This document shows positions 8,503 to 17,570 of a stretch of 64,000 nt of DNA, in pieces (position 1 is the first letter of the stretch; every line of letters begins with the position of its first letter). A program made the position numbers and the translations under genes. Under the pieces are notes generated by a model. That model ran no database searches and had not been told where the DNA came from. It saw nothing but the letters and a program-made list of their open reading frames with translations. This stretch comes from Streptomyces sp. CG1 (lineage in GTDB: Bacteria; Actinomycetota; Actinomycetes; Streptomycetales; Streptomycetaceae): contig NZ_CP163518.1 of assembly GCF_041080625.1 (NCBI RefSeq), positions 10,285,501 through 10,349,500 on the forward strand. Direction: 5' to 3'.

Positions 8503-9246
8503 ATGCACGTCTTGCTGATCGAGGACGACGACCGGGTGGCCGAGCCGCTGGTCGAGGGGCTGCGTCGCTTCGGGTTCACCGTGGAACACGCACGGACCGG
8601 CGCCGAGGGTCTGGCCGCGACAGAGCCGGCGATGGTGTTGCTGGACCTGGGACTGCCCGACGTGGACGGCATCGACGTCTGCCGGGCGCTGCGCGCTCGT
8701 TCGTCGGTGCCGATCATCATGATCACCGCTCGGGACTCCGAGGTCGACCGGGTGCTCGGTCTGGAGCTGGGCGCGGACGACTATGTGTCGAAGCCGTTCG
8801 GGGTCCGTGAGTTGGTGGCGCGGATCCGTGCCGTCACCCGCCGGGCCCGGACCCCGTCCACCGACGGAGGCTCCGGCACGGAGGCTTCCGCAGGAAGCCG
8901 TGCCGATGGCTGCGGTGCCCAGCGGATCGGCTCCCTGAGCATCGACCGCCGCACCCGGCAGGTGCGGGTGCACGAGGTTCCGGTCGCCCTGGCGCCCAAG
9001 GAGTTCGACCTGCTGGTCTGCCTCGCCGAGGATCCCGGAGCCGTCTGCTCCCGCCAGCAGATCCTCGACACGGTCTGGGAGCCGAACTACTTCGGCCCGA
9101 CGAAGACACTCGACGTGCACATCGCCGCGCTGCGGCGCAAACTCGGTGACCCCTCCTGGATCGAGAACATCCGCGGCATCGGATTCCGCCTGGCCCCGCC
9201 CACCGGCTTTGCGGTACGGCCCGAGCCGTGGCACGGCGTCCGGTGA
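8503..9246 (+). CDS. OmpR/PhoB family response regulator
   Basis: This 247-residue protein has a receiver domain with acidic pair EDDD at residues 7-10, phosphoacceptor D48 (LLDLGLPD) and Lys in YVSKPF near residue 98. A C-terminal winged helix follows (LAPKEFDLLVCLAEDPGAVC, TKTLDVHIAALRRKLGD, IRGIGFRL). A linker of about 30 residues rich in Gly and Ser separates the domains. Its stop overlaps the next gene's GTG (GTGA), so the kinase is translationally coupled. It lies divergent from the siderophore operon. A link to iron is possible but not shown. Confidence 0.95.
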   Translation: MHVLLIEDDDRVAEPLVEGLRRFGFTVEHARTGAEGLAATEPAMVLLDLGLPDVDGIDVCRALRARSSVPIIMITARDSEVDRVLGLELGADDYVSKPFGVRELVARIRAVTRRARTPSTDGGSGTEASAGSRADGCGAQRIGSLSIDRRTRQVRVHEVPVALAPKEFDLLVCLAEDPGAVCSRQQILDTVWEPNYFGPTKTLDVHIAALRRKLGDPSWIENIRGIGFRLAPPTGFAVRPEPWHGVR

Positions 9247-10745
9247 TCCGCCGCCTGCTGTTCAGCTATCTCAGCCTCATGCTGCTCGTCCTGCTGGCCC
9301 TCGAGGTGCCGTTCGGCTTCGTCTATGCCCGAAGCGAGCTGAACCGCTTTTCCAACACGGCGGAACTGGGCGCGGTGACGCTCGCCGGCGTGTGCGAGGA
9401 GAGACTCGAGCACGGACTGGTGTCGGACCTGCCCGGCCTCGCCCGTGAGTACGCGCGGCGCACGGGCAGCAGCGTCGTCGTGACCGACCGCGCGGGTGTC
9501 GTCCTCACCGACACCGCCGGCGCCTCGGCCGTAGGGAGCAACCTCTCCGCCGCACCGGACATCGCCACCGCACTGCACGAGGGACCCGCCACCGGGATCA
9601 GCGGCGACCTCGTGCCCGGTCGGAAGATCCTGTTCGCGACCGTCCCCGGCACGTCGAACGACGGCGTGCCCTGCGTCGTACGGTCGCTGTACCCCCTGGC
9701 CCCCCTCGCGCACAGAGTCCGAGGCACCTGGGTGGTGCTCGTTCTCGTCGCGCTGGGCGCGCTCGCCGTGGCCGCCCTGATCGGGTTCGCCTTCGCCCGC
9801 TGGATCACCCGGCCGCTGCGGGACCTGGAACGGGCCACCGCGCAACTAGCGGACGGCAGACTCACCGAGCCGCCGGCGCCCGACCGCGGGCCGCCGGAGC
9901 TGCGCCGCCTCGTCGCCTCCTTCACACACACCGCGACCAGGCTGCAACACCTGCTCCATGCCCAGGAGGCCTTCGCCTCCGAGGCGTCGCACCAGTTGAA
10001 GACCCCGCTGACCTCACTGCGCCTGCGGCTGGAGAACTTCGAGCCCCACCTCGCGCCCCGCGCCCAGGCGAGCCTGAACGAAGCGATCGGCGAGGTGGGA
10101 CGGCTCAGCCGGATGGTCCAAGGACTGCTCGCCCTCGCCCGGCTGGAGAACGCGGCCATCACACCGGAGACCGTCGACCTCGACGCCGTCGTCGCCGAGC
10201 GTGCGGCCATCTGGACCGCGTTCGCCGGCGAACAGCACGTGGGCATCACCGTGGCCGGACCGAGGGTCGGCACGGTGTGGGCGGTTGCGGGCGCACTGGA
10301 GCAGATCATCGACAACCTGCTCTCCAACGCGCTGCGCGTCTCCCCTCCCGGCACCACCATCACCCTGGCGACTGTCACCGCACCGGCCGACGGCGGCCGT
10401 ACGACGCCGCTGGTCGAGCTGCATGTGATCGATGAGGGGCCCGGCATGAGCGAGGCGGACCGCGCCCGCGCCTTCGACCGCTTCTGGCGGGCCTCGGACG
10501 CCCACCACGACGGCACGGGCCTCGGCCTGCCCATGGTCCGGCGGCTCACCCACGCGAGCGGCGGTGAGGTCACGCTGGAGGCCGCTCCCGACGGAGGACT
10601 GGACGCCGTGGTCCGGCTGCGCCCCGCACAGCCGGCTCGCACCCGGACCATGGCGACGGCCCACCGCAGGATCCCTCCGCTGCGAGGCCATGGTGCCACC
10701 GGAAGCCGGACGGCGGCGGAAACGGTGTCACGTCAGGACCCATGA
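9243..10745 (+). CDS. Membrane sensor histidine kinase partner
   Basis: This 500-residue kinase has an N-terminal membrane segment (LLFSYLSLMLLVLLALEVPF), an extracytoplasmic domain of about 120 residues, and a second membrane segment near residue 165 (VVLVLVALGALAVAALIGFA). HAMP, HisKA with the H-box SHQLKTPLTSLRLRLE, and HATPase_c with the N-box NLLSNALRVSP, DEGPGMS and GTGLGLPMV follow. The GTG at 9243 overlaps the regulator stop. A GTG at 9228 in the same frame is an alternative. The tail after the ATPase domain is Arg-rich and may be poorly conserved. Confidence 0.94.
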   Translation: MIRRLLFSYLSLMLLVLLALEVPFGFVYARSELNRFSNTAELGAVTLAGVCEERLEHGLVSDLPGLAREYARRTGSSVVVTDRAGVVLTDTAGASAVGSNLSAAPDIATALHEGPATGISGDLVPGRKILFATVPGTSNDGVPCVVRSLYPLAPLAHRVRGTWVVLVLVALGALAVAALIGFAFARWITRPLRDLERATAQLADGRLTEPPAPDRGPPELRRLVASFTHTATRLQHLLHAQEAFASEASHQLKTPLTSLRLRLENFEPHLAPRAQASLNEAIGEVGRLSRMVQGLLALARLENAAITPETVDLDAVVAERAAIWTAFAGEQHVGITVAGPRVGTVWAVAGALEQIIDNLLSNALRVSPPGTTITLATVTAPADGGRTTPLVELHVIDEGPGMSEADRARAFDRFWRASDAHHDGTGLGLPMVRRLTHASGGEVTLEAAPDGGLDAVVRLRPAQPARTRTMATAHRRIPPLRGHGATGSRTAAETVSRQDP

Positions 10746-10790
10746 CCGGTCTGGGCGGGACAGCCGATCTCGCCGTCGAAGCGCCCGGCG

Positions 10791-12272
10791 TCAGAGGTCG
10801 TTGCCCGCATAGGAGAGGTTGAAGCTCTTGTTGGTCAGCGGGAAGTCCGGGACGATCGTGTCCGTCAACGCGATGGGCAGGGCGGGCCAGTTGAAGAAGG
10901 ACGGGTCGACCGGCTTGACACGGGTCAGGGTGCCGTCGGCGGCGAGTTCGACGCGGGTGGCGATGGTGCCGCGCCATCCTTCCACGAGGCCTACCCCACT
11001 GCGCGGCCTTGTACTGGGCGCGGGTGGCGGTCCCACGACGGCTCGTGGGGCGGTGAGTCCCTCGGCCAGGTGGTCGATGAGGGCGAGGGAGGTGTCGATC
11101 TCCTCGGCGCGGACCAGGAAGCGGGCCAGCACGTCGCCGCTGGTGTGGACGGGGATGCCAGGCCGCATGCCCCGGTCGGTGAAGGGGTGCGCGACGCGGG
11201 CGTCGTGTGCGAGGCCGCTGGCGCGGGCGGCGTAGCCCAGGCAGCCGATCTCCCGGGCGGCCTCGGTCTTCAGGACGGCGGTGCCGGTGAAGCGGTCGCG
11301 GACGGTGGAGTGTCCGAGGGCCAGGTCGGTGATCTCCCGGACGTCTTCGCCGATCGCCTTCAGCCGTCGTACGTCGGGTACGGACTGCAGTACGGCGCCG
11401 CCGGGCACGACTCCGCCGCGCAGCAGCCGGTGGCCGGTGATCTCGCGGTTCAGGCGCAGGAGGTGCTCGCGGACGCGCTGGGCATGGGCGTTGAGGATGG
11501 AATGGCCGGCGTCGTTGCAGAGCATGCCGAGGTCGGCGACGTGGTTGTGGATCCGCTCCAGCTCCAGCAGCAGGGCCCGGGCGCGCCGGGCCGCGGCGGG
11601 TACGTCGGTGCCGGTGGCCTCCTCGGCGGCCAGACAGTACGCCAGAGCATGTCCTACGGCCGTGTCGCCGCTGATGCGTTCGGCCAGCGGCAGACCGGCG
11701 GCGACGGAGCGGCCCTGGAAGAGCTTCTCGATGCCCTTGTGGACGAACCAGAGGCGGGCCTTGAGTCTGAGGATGGTCTCGCCGACGACGGAGAAACGGA
11801 AGTGGCCGGGTTCGATGAGGCCCGCGTGGACGGGGCCTACGGGGATCTCGTAGACGCCGTCGCCCTCGACCTCCAGGAAGGGGTAGGGGCCCTCCTGTTC
11901 GCCGAACGGCGGCGGGGGACCGGCGTCGGGGTGCATCGGGTACCAGCCGCGGGGCCAGTGGAAGTGGCGTACGAGGCGGCGGGGGAGAGGGTGGCCGAGG
12001 GGCACGATGCCGAACAGGTCGCGCATCTCGCGTTCGAACCGGCCCGCAGGGAAGGAGAGATGGGCCAGCGTCGGAAGTTCGGGTCGGTCGGGGTCGAGGC
12101 GGACGTGCAGTTCCGTGCGGGTGTCCGGCGGTCCGGCAGTGAACAGGTACACCACGCGAATGCAGTGCTCGTCGTGGTGGGCGGCGACAAGCGCGAGGCG
12201 GTGTCCGCCGGTCAGCAACTCCTCGGCGAATGAAGGGAGTTCGGTGAGACTGATCTCGTGCGTGGAGCGCAT
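10791..12272 (-). CDS. hycE: HycE-like large subunit (NuoC-NuoD fusion) lacking NiFe ligands
   Basis: This 493-residue protein fuses a NuoC-like domain (about residues 1-150, with FEREMRDLFGIVPLGHPLPR and HFHWPRGWYPMHPDAG) to a NuoD/hydrogenase large-subunit domain. True group 4 hydrogenases have an N-terminal CxxC at the position that reads AERISGDTAVGHA here. Their C-terminal DPCxxC is replaced by an ending with VPDFPLTNKSFNLSYAGNDL. Both NiFe-ligating Cys pairs are therefore missing and the protein cannot bind a NiFe site. It is the last gene of the six-gene operon, matching the place of M. tuberculosis hycE (Rv0087). A quinone- or electron-relay role is inferred, and the substrate is unknown. 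Confidence 0.9.
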   Translation of the reverse strand: MRSTHEISLTELPSFAEELLTGGHRLALVAAHHDEHCIRVVYLFTAGPPDTRTELHVRLDPDRPELPTLAHLSFPAGRFEREMRDLFGIVPLGHPLPRRLVRHFHWPRGWYPMHPDAGPPPPFGEQEGPYPFLEVEGDGVYEIPVGPVHAGLIEPGHFRFSVVGETILRLKARLWFVHKGIEKLFQGRSVAAGLPLAERISGDTAVGHALAYCLAAEEATGTDVPAAARRARALLLELERIHNHVADLGMLCNDAGHSILNAHAQRVREHLLRLNREITGHRLLRGGVVPGGAVLQSVPDVRRLKAIGEDVREITDLALGHSTVRDRFTGTAVLKTEAAREIGCLGYAARASGLAHDARVAHPFTDRGMRPGIPVHTSGDVLARFLVRAEEIDTSLALIDHLAEGLTAPRAVVGPPPAPSTRPRSGVGLVEGWRGTIATRVELAADGTLTRVKPVDPSFFNWPALPIALTDTIVPDFPLTNKSFNLSYAGNDL

Positions 12273-12276
12273 CGGG

Positions 12277-13872
12277 TCAGCGGCCTCCGATCGCCTGGGC
12301 GGCGGCGTGCAGCAGGTCGGTGAGAGGTCCGGTGGTGGTGCCCAGCGCGGCGCAGGCCACCAGGCCCGCGCAGAGCGGCCAGATGCCCGGGCCCGAAGGG
12401 GCGGGCGACGGAGCGGGGGCGGGGCCGAGCAGCATACGGGCCGTTCGGGCGGTGAGCGCGGCGAAGGCCACCAGGGCCGGCAGCACGGCCGCCGAGGTCG
12501 CCCAGGCCCGGCCGGTTCCGGCGGCGAGACCGGCACGGACGATGCCGAGTTCGGAGGCGAAGAGGCTGAACGGAGGGAAGGCCAGCAACGCCACCACCGA
12601 GAACCCGAACACCCCGCCCAGGGACGGAGCCTGGGCCAGCAGCCCGCGGACCCGGCCGATCCTGGTGGTACCGGTCAGGTGGAGGATCCGGCCGGAGGCA
12701 CAGAAGGCGGCCGACTTGGCCAGCCCGTGACCGGCGACATGCAGCAGCGCCGCGGACAGGGCCAGCGGGCTGCCGATCGCCGTGGCCAGGGCGATCAGGC
12801 TCATGTGCTCCATGCTGGAGTAGGCCAGCATCCGCTTGTAGTCACGCTGCGCCAGCAGCAGCCCGGCCGCGAACGCGAGGGTGAGCAGGGCGATCCCGGC
12901 GAGCAGGACGCGCGTGAAGCCGGCCCCCAGGGCGGCGTCCGCGATGACCCGATAGCGCAGGATCGCGGCGAAGGCGACGGACAGCAGCACCCCGGACATC
13001 AGCGCGGACACCGGTGCGGGCGCCTGGCTGTGGGCGTCCGGCAGCCAGGAGTGCAACGGGATCAGCCCGGCCTTGGCGCCGAAGCCGAGCACGACCAGGG
13101 TGACACCGAGCCGGGTGACCGCCGGATCGAGCCGGCCGGCCCGGGAGACGAGAGTCGGCCAGTCCAGTGCCCACGCCTCGGCGATACCGGCGTGCCGGGC
13201 CGCGTAGTAGATCAGCACGGTGCCGAGGAAGGCGAGCGCGATACCGGCCGAGCAGATCACCACGTACTTCCAGGCGGCCTCCACCGATGTGCGCGTGCGC
13301 CGGTGGCCGACGAGGAAGGCGGTGACGATGGTGGTGGCCTCGACAGCGACCCACACCACGCCGAGATTGCCGCTCACCACGGCCAGACACATCGCGGCGA
13401 GGAAGGCGTGCACGAGGACGTGGTAGTGGCGCGCGGTACGGGCCGTGGCCCGGTCCGCGGCGCGCTCGCCCGACAGGTACGCGGATGCCGAACCGCACGC
13501 GACGAGCGCGACGGCGCCGACCACGAGGAGCATCCACACGGTCAGGGCATCGGCACGCAGCAGCCCGGCGTACGCGGACAACGGCCCCTTGTCCAGGACG
13601 CCCACCGCCAGCAGGCTCCCGCACAGCACGATCGCCACGGGGGAGACGAGGCCGGCCCAAGCGGCCGGGAACCGCTCCGGGAGCGGCTCGGGTTCGGGTT
13701 CCTCGTCGAGCAGGACCGGCGTCTGTGCGATCACCGGGTGTGGCGCGCCCGTACGCACCGGGGCCGGGCGGGGCGTTCGGGCACCGGTCAGCGCATACGC
13801 GGCGGCGACCAGCAGCGGTACCGCGGCGGGGGCGGTCAACAGCAGCGCGGCCCCTCCTGATGGATACGGCAT
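12277..13872 (-). CDS. hycQ: HycQ/HyfF-like antiporter-type membrane subunit
   Basis: This 531-residue polytopic protein of the proton-conducting (NuoL/M/N, Mrp) family has about 13-14 hydrophobic helices. Hallmarks are AGLIPLHSWLPDAHSQAPAP, VSALMSGVLLS, the conserved Lys/Tyr segment RDYKRMLAYSSMEHMSLI, and AGHGLAKSAAFCASG. A Pro/Glu-rich cytoplasmic insertion (EEPEPEPLPE) lies near residues 57-66. Its ATG overlaps the stop of hycP (ATGA), and its own stop lies 4 nt before hycE. It corresponds to Rv0086 (hycQ) and is expected to form part of the ion-translocating arm. Confidence 0.91.
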   Translation of the reverse strand: MPYPSGGAALLLTAPAAVPLLVAAAYALTGARTPRPAPVRTGAPHPVIAQTPVLLDEEPEPEPLPERFPAAWAGLVSPVAIVLCGSLLAVGVLDKGPLSAYAGLLRADALTVWMLLVVGAVALVACGSASAYLSGERAADRATARTARHYHVLVHAFLAAMCLAVVSGNLGVVWVAVEATTIVTAFLVGHRRTRTSVEAAWKYVVICSAGIALAFLGTVLIYYAARHAGIAEAWALDWPTLVSRAGRLDPAVTRLGVTLVVLGFGAKAGLIPLHSWLPDAHSQAPAPVSALMSGVLLSVAFAAILRYRVIADAALGAGFTRVLLAGIALLTLAFAAGLLLAQRDYKRMLAYSSMEHMSLIALATAIGSPLALSAALLHVAGHGLAKSAAFCASGRILHLTGTTRIGRVRGLLAQAPSLGGVFGFSVVALLAFPPFSLFASELGIVRAGLAAGTGRAWATSAAVLPALVAFAALTARTARMLLGPAPAPSPAPSGPGIWPLCAGLVACAALGTTTGPLTDLLHAAAQAIGGR

Positions 13873-14549
13873 CAGTCGTGCAGCTCCCGCAGATCGTCGA
13901 TGTCGGTCGTACCGAACGCCTCCCGCATCCGCGTGGTGAGGATCTGCAGCACCAGCACCGCGAGCAACACGTCGAAGGAGACGCCGAGTTCGACGATGAG
14001 CGGCACGCCGGAGGTGGCCAGGAAGGCGGTGGCGGTGATGCCGTTGTCCAGCAACAGGAAGCCGACCACCTGGGCCAGCGCCCGCCTGCGGGTTGCCAGC
14101 ACGAAGAACCCGATGAGGACGACGGCGACACCCACCGGCAGGGCTCGGGTGGCCGGAGTCGGGTTCAGGTGCGTCAGGGGCCGGGCGACGACGTAGGCCA
14201 GCAGCGTCAGCAGTGCCGCCGTGAGCAGCGAGGCGGCGACGTTGACCAGCGGCCGGGTCTCGCGGACCTCCTCGCTCTCCCGGTCGGCCGCCAGGGCGGC
14301 CAGCGCGCGCCGCATGAGATGGGGCAGCACGCCCGCCCTGAGCACTCCGACGCCGAGGCCCACGAGGCTCAGGTCCCACCGCTGCTCGTGCCTGCCGAGC
14401 AGCACGGCGATCGCACCCAGGGCGATACCTTGGAGGGCGAACACCCGGACGATCGCGGCGAGTTCGTGTCGCCACAGCACGAGTACGGCCGCCAGCAGGA
14501 AGACCCCGCAGGCCAGATCGAGCAGTTGGGCGGACGGGCCTGGGTTCAT
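13872..14549 (-). CDS. hycP: HycP/HyfE-like small membrane subunit
   Basis: This 225-residue integral membrane protein has about six to seven helices. It resembles HyfE and M. tuberculosis HycP (Rv0085), a partial NuoK-like subunit: LACGVFLLAAVLVLWRHELA, FALQGIALGAIAVLLGR, and VVGFLLLDNGITATAFL. The ATG at 14549 overlaps the upstream stop at 14546. The C-terminus is an amphipathic, charged tail (LTTRMREAFGTTDIDDLREL). Its place between the NuoH-like and HycQ-like genes is the same as in mycobacterial operons. Confidence 0.88.
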   Translation of the reverse strand: MNPGPSAQLLDLACGVFLLAAVLVLWRHELAAIVRVFALQGIALGAIAVLLGRHEQRWDLSLVGLGVGVLRAGVLPHLMRRALAALAADRESEEVRETRPLVNVAASLLTAALLTLLAYVVARPLTHLNPTPATRALPVGVAVVLIGFFVLATRRRALAQVVGFLLLDNGITATAFLATSGVPLIVELGVSFDVLLAVLVLQILTTRMREAFGTTDIDDLRELHD

Positions 14550-15526
14550 GACACTCCGTTCAGGAAGTAGGAGGCGGTCACCGCGAGCAGCGCGAGGAGG
14601 AAGGACCCCGCGAGCAGTTCCGGCACCCGGAACAGGCGGATCTTGGCCCAGAAGACCTCGGCCGCGGCCAGCGCCGCCCCCAGCAGCAGCACCTTCACCG
14701 CGAACAGCACGAGTGCCGGGGCCAGTGCCGTGAACGAGGTCCCGGTGGCGATGCCCCAGGGGAGGAACAGCGAGGACAGCAGTCCCAGGAGCAGGGTCAG
14801 GCGCATCTCGGCGCCGAGTTCCACCAGGGCCAGGTCGGGGCCTGAGTACTCCAGCACCATCGCTTCGTGAATCATCGTCAGTTCGAGGTGGGTGGAGGGG
14901 TTGTCCACCGGGATCCGGCCGGTCTCGGCGAGCACCGCCACCGCCAGCGCGGCCACGGCCAGCAGCCCGGCCGGCGAGGCGAGACGAGCCGGGTGGTGGA
15001 GGGCGCCGGAGACGATCGCAGGGACGTTGGTCGTACCGGCTGGTATCGACAGAGCGAACACCGACAGCAGCAGCGTCGGCTCCACCAGGGAGGCGACCGT
15101 CATCTCACGCGAGGCGCCCATCCCGCCGAAGGCGGTGCCCGAGTCCAGCCCGGCCAGGGCGAGGCCGAGCGTGCCGAGCGAGATCAGCGCCACCACGACG
15201 ATCAGATCCGCGTGGGAGCTGACCGGGGTCCGGGTGGACAGCAGCGGCACGAGCGCGGCCGCGACCGCGGTGGTGGCGACCAGCAGGGCAGGGGCCGTAC
15301 GGAACGCCGGACCCGTCCCGACCGGGGTGATCGGCTCCTTCCGCAGCAGCTTGCGCACGTCCCGCCAGGGCTGGAGCACTCCCGCCCCGGCGCGGCCCTC
15401 CAGACGGGCCCGCACCTGCCGCATCCATCCGGTCAGCAGCGGCGCCCCGGCCCCGACCACCAGGACCTGCCCGGCGACGGCCACGTATCCGGCAACAGCG
15501 CTCATGGATTCGCCCACAGTGCTCAT
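14546..15526 (-). CDS. hycD: HycD/NuoH-like membrane subunit
   Basis: This 326-residue NuoH/HycD family protein anchors the peripheral arm to the membrane arm. Typical stretches are RLEGRAGAGVLQPWRDVRKL followed by LRKEPITPVG (the quinone-site loop region), and RIPVDNPSTHLELTMIHEAM then VLEYSGPDLALVELGAEMRL. About eight helices are predicted. I chose the ATG at 15526, ten nt after the upstream stop; an ATG at 15505 is an alternative and neither has a strong ribosome site. It corresponds to Rv0084 (hycD). Confidence 0.91.
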   Translation of the reverse strand: MSTVGESMSAVAGYVAVAGQVLVVGAGAPLLTGWMRQVRARLEGRAGAGVLQPWRDVRKLLRKEPITPVGTGPAFRTAPALLVATTAVAAALVPLLSTRTPVSSHADLIVVVALISLGTLGLALAGLDSGTAFGGMGASREMTVASLVEPTLLLSVFALSIPAGTTNVPAIVSGALHHPARLASPAGLLAVAALAVAVLAETGRIPVDNPSTHLELTMIHEAMVLEYSGPDLALVELGAEMRLTLLLGLLSSLFLPWGIATGTSFTALAPALVLFAVKVLLLGAALAAAEVFWAKIRLFRVPELLAGSFLLALLAVTASYFLNGVS

Positions 15527-15536
15527 GGAGCTGCTC

Positions 15537-17570
15537 TCACCAGCCCACTGCCAACGCCAAGAGGAGGATGACCAGGCCGGTGAAGCCGTAGCCGAGATAG
15601 AGGTGGACACTGCCGCCCGCCAGGCGCCTGGCCGCCCGGCCCGCACCCGCCAGAAACCCGAGTACCGGGGCGTACAGCCGGTGTTCGATGCGGTCGGGCA
15701 CCCACTGCCGGAAGCGCACCCGAGCCACCAGGTACGCCGACTCGCGCACCGGGGTGACATCCACGGCCTGCTCGGGAGCGAGGACGTCGTCGAAGACCCG
15801 CCTCAGCGGCTCGGCGAACGAGGTCGCCGTGTACGCCATGCGCGGCGTCGGAGCCCCGCCCCCGCAGTCCCACAGCCGGGCCTGCGTGCGGCGCCGGCGG
15901 CGGCCGTAGAGCCGGGGCAGGCCGGTCGCCAGGAGGAACAGGGTGGTGAGGGCGGCCACCACCCACAGCGGCGACAGCGAGGCGGAGATGCCGGCCAGCC
16001 TGACCCGCAGCCCGCCGCCGGTGAGCGCCCCGCCGCCCGGCAGTCCGGCCGCGGCGACGGCCCGGTCCAGACCGTCGCCCAGCAGACCCGGCGCCACCGC
16101 CAGGGCCACGAGGCCCACGGCGAGCAGGGCCATCCCCGCGAGCATCAGCGGTGGTGCCTCGCGCGCCGACGCCGCGCGCCCGTCGCGCGGCCGGGCGAAG
16201 AAGCCCACACCGAGCGCCTTCACGAACACGGCCGCGGCGACACCGGCCGACAACGCGATCAGCGCCACCGACAACGGCAGCACCACAGCCACCGCGACAC
16301 CCGGCACCGTCACCCCGTGGATGAGGGCCTGCAGCAGCAGCCACTCACTGATGAAACCGTTGCCGGGCGGCAGGGCCACCGCGCCGAGCGCCGCCAGCGC
16401 GAACAGCCCGGCGGTGACGGGCATCCGGGAACGCAGCCCACCGAGGCGGTCCAGATCGCGCAGACCGGTGGCCCTCAGGACGGAGCCCGCCGTACAGAAC
16501 AACAGAGCCTTGAACGCGGCATGGTTGACCACGTGCAGCAGCGCGGCCGCCAGCGCCAGCGCGGCCAGCGGCCGGTCGCCGTGGGCGGCGAACAGCCCGC
16601 ACGCGCCGATGCCGACGAGGACCAGGCCCATGTTCTCGCTGCTCGAGTACGCCACCAGCCGCTTCAGGTCGGAGGCCATCGCCGCCTGCAGGATGCCGTA
16701 CACGGCGCTGGCCCCACCCACCGCCAGCAGCCCCAGCCACCACCACGCCGGACCGCCGCCCAGCAGATCGAGCCCGGTGCGCACCAGACCGTACACACCG
16801 AGATTGACCATCGCGGCGCTCATCAGCGCCGAGACGGGACTTGGCGCCTCGGGATACGCCCGCGGCAGCCAGGCGTGCAGCGGCACCGCACCCGCCTTCG
16901 ACGTGCATGCCGCCGCCACCAGCACGAACACCAGCCCCCGCACGGCCGGCGAGATGCCGTGCGCACCCGACCGCAGCTCGGCGAAGGTCTCCCCACCGGC
17001 CCGGGCGGCGAACAGCGCGAGCCCGGTCAGCAGCAACACGAACCCGAGATGGGTCATGACGGCGTACCAGACGCCGGCCTGCCCTACCGAACGGCGCTGC
17101 CGGTGCTCGGTCGGCACCAGCAGGAGCGAGCCCAGTGCCATCGACTCCCACAGCACCAGGAACGTGGACGCCGACGCCGCCACCGGTACGAGCAGCAGAC
17201 TGAGCGCGAACAACGGCAGTACCGCCTGCGCCGTCCGCGAGCCGAGCCCCTGCCCGCCCTGCCCGGCCGCGAAGCCGATGCCGTACACCGCGATCGCGGC
17301 CACGACGGCTCCCGCCACCGTCATGAACAGACCCGCCAGCGCATCCACCGCGACATACGCCCCGGCCGGCGGCATCAGCCCTGGGTAGTCGGCCTCCCAC
17401 CGGCTTCCGCCCAGTGCGGCCACCCCCGCCGCGCCACCCGCCACCCCCGCACCGGCCGTCAGGACCCCGACGACCGGGACGCGTACGCGGTACGGCAGCC
17501 CGAGTCCCGCCAGCGCGCCCGCGCCGCCCAGCCCGGTGGCCGTCGCGAGGGCGGCCGGAATCACGCTCAC
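15537..17570 (-). CDS. HyfB/NuoL-like large antiporter-type subunit
   Basis: This 677-residue polytopic NuoL/HyfB-type protein corresponds to Rv0083. It has the conserved GAVPLHAWLPRAYPEAPSPV segment, the Lys-bearing SDLKRLVAYSSSENMGLV, HVVNHAAFKALLFCTAGSVL and an N-terminal helix run. Its C-terminal extension includes RRRTQARLWDCGGGAPTPRM and AYTATSFAEPLRRVFDDVL, a feature shared by Rv0083-like and HyfB proteins. The start is a GTG at 17570 that overlaps the upstream stop (GTGA), so translation is coupled. It probably forms the distal ion-pumping unit. Confidence 0.91.
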   Translation of the reverse strand: MSVIPAALATATGLGGAGALAGLGLPYRVRVPVVGVLTAGAGVAGGAAGVAALGGSRWEADYPGLMPPAGAYVAVDALAGLFMTVAGAVVAAIAVYGIGFAAGQGGQGLGSRTAQAVLPLFALSLLLVPVAASASTFLVLWESMALGSLLLVPTEHRQRRSVGQAGVWYAVMTHLGFVLLLTGLALFAARAGGETFAELRSGAHGISPAVRGLVFVLVAAACTSKAGAVPLHAWLPRAYPEAPSPVSALMSAAMVNLGVYGLVRTGLDLLGGGPAWWWLGLLAVGGASAVYGILQAAMASDLKRLVAYSSSENMGLVLVGIGACGLFAAHGDRPLAALALAAALLHVVNHAAFKALLFCTAGSVLRATGLRDLDRLGGLRSRMPVTAGLFALAALGAVALPPGNGFISEWLLLQALIHGVTVPGVAVAVVLPLSVALIALSAGVAAAVFVKALGVGFFARPRDGRAASAREAPPLMLAGMALLAVGLVALAVAPGLLGDGLDRAVAAAGLPGGGALTGGGLRVRLAGISASLSPLWVVAALTTLFLLATGLPRLYGRRRRRTQARLWDCGGGAPTPRMAYTATSFAEPLRRVFDDVLAPEQAVDVTPVRESAYLVARVRFRQWVPDRIEHRLYAPVLGFLAGAGRAARRLAGGSVHLYLGYGFTGLVILLLALAVGW

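Noticed and set aside
10791..12272. HycE as an active [NiFe] hydrogenase
   Set aside because: Both Cys ligand pairs are absent at the aligned N- and C-terminal positions and no maturation genes are present in the window.
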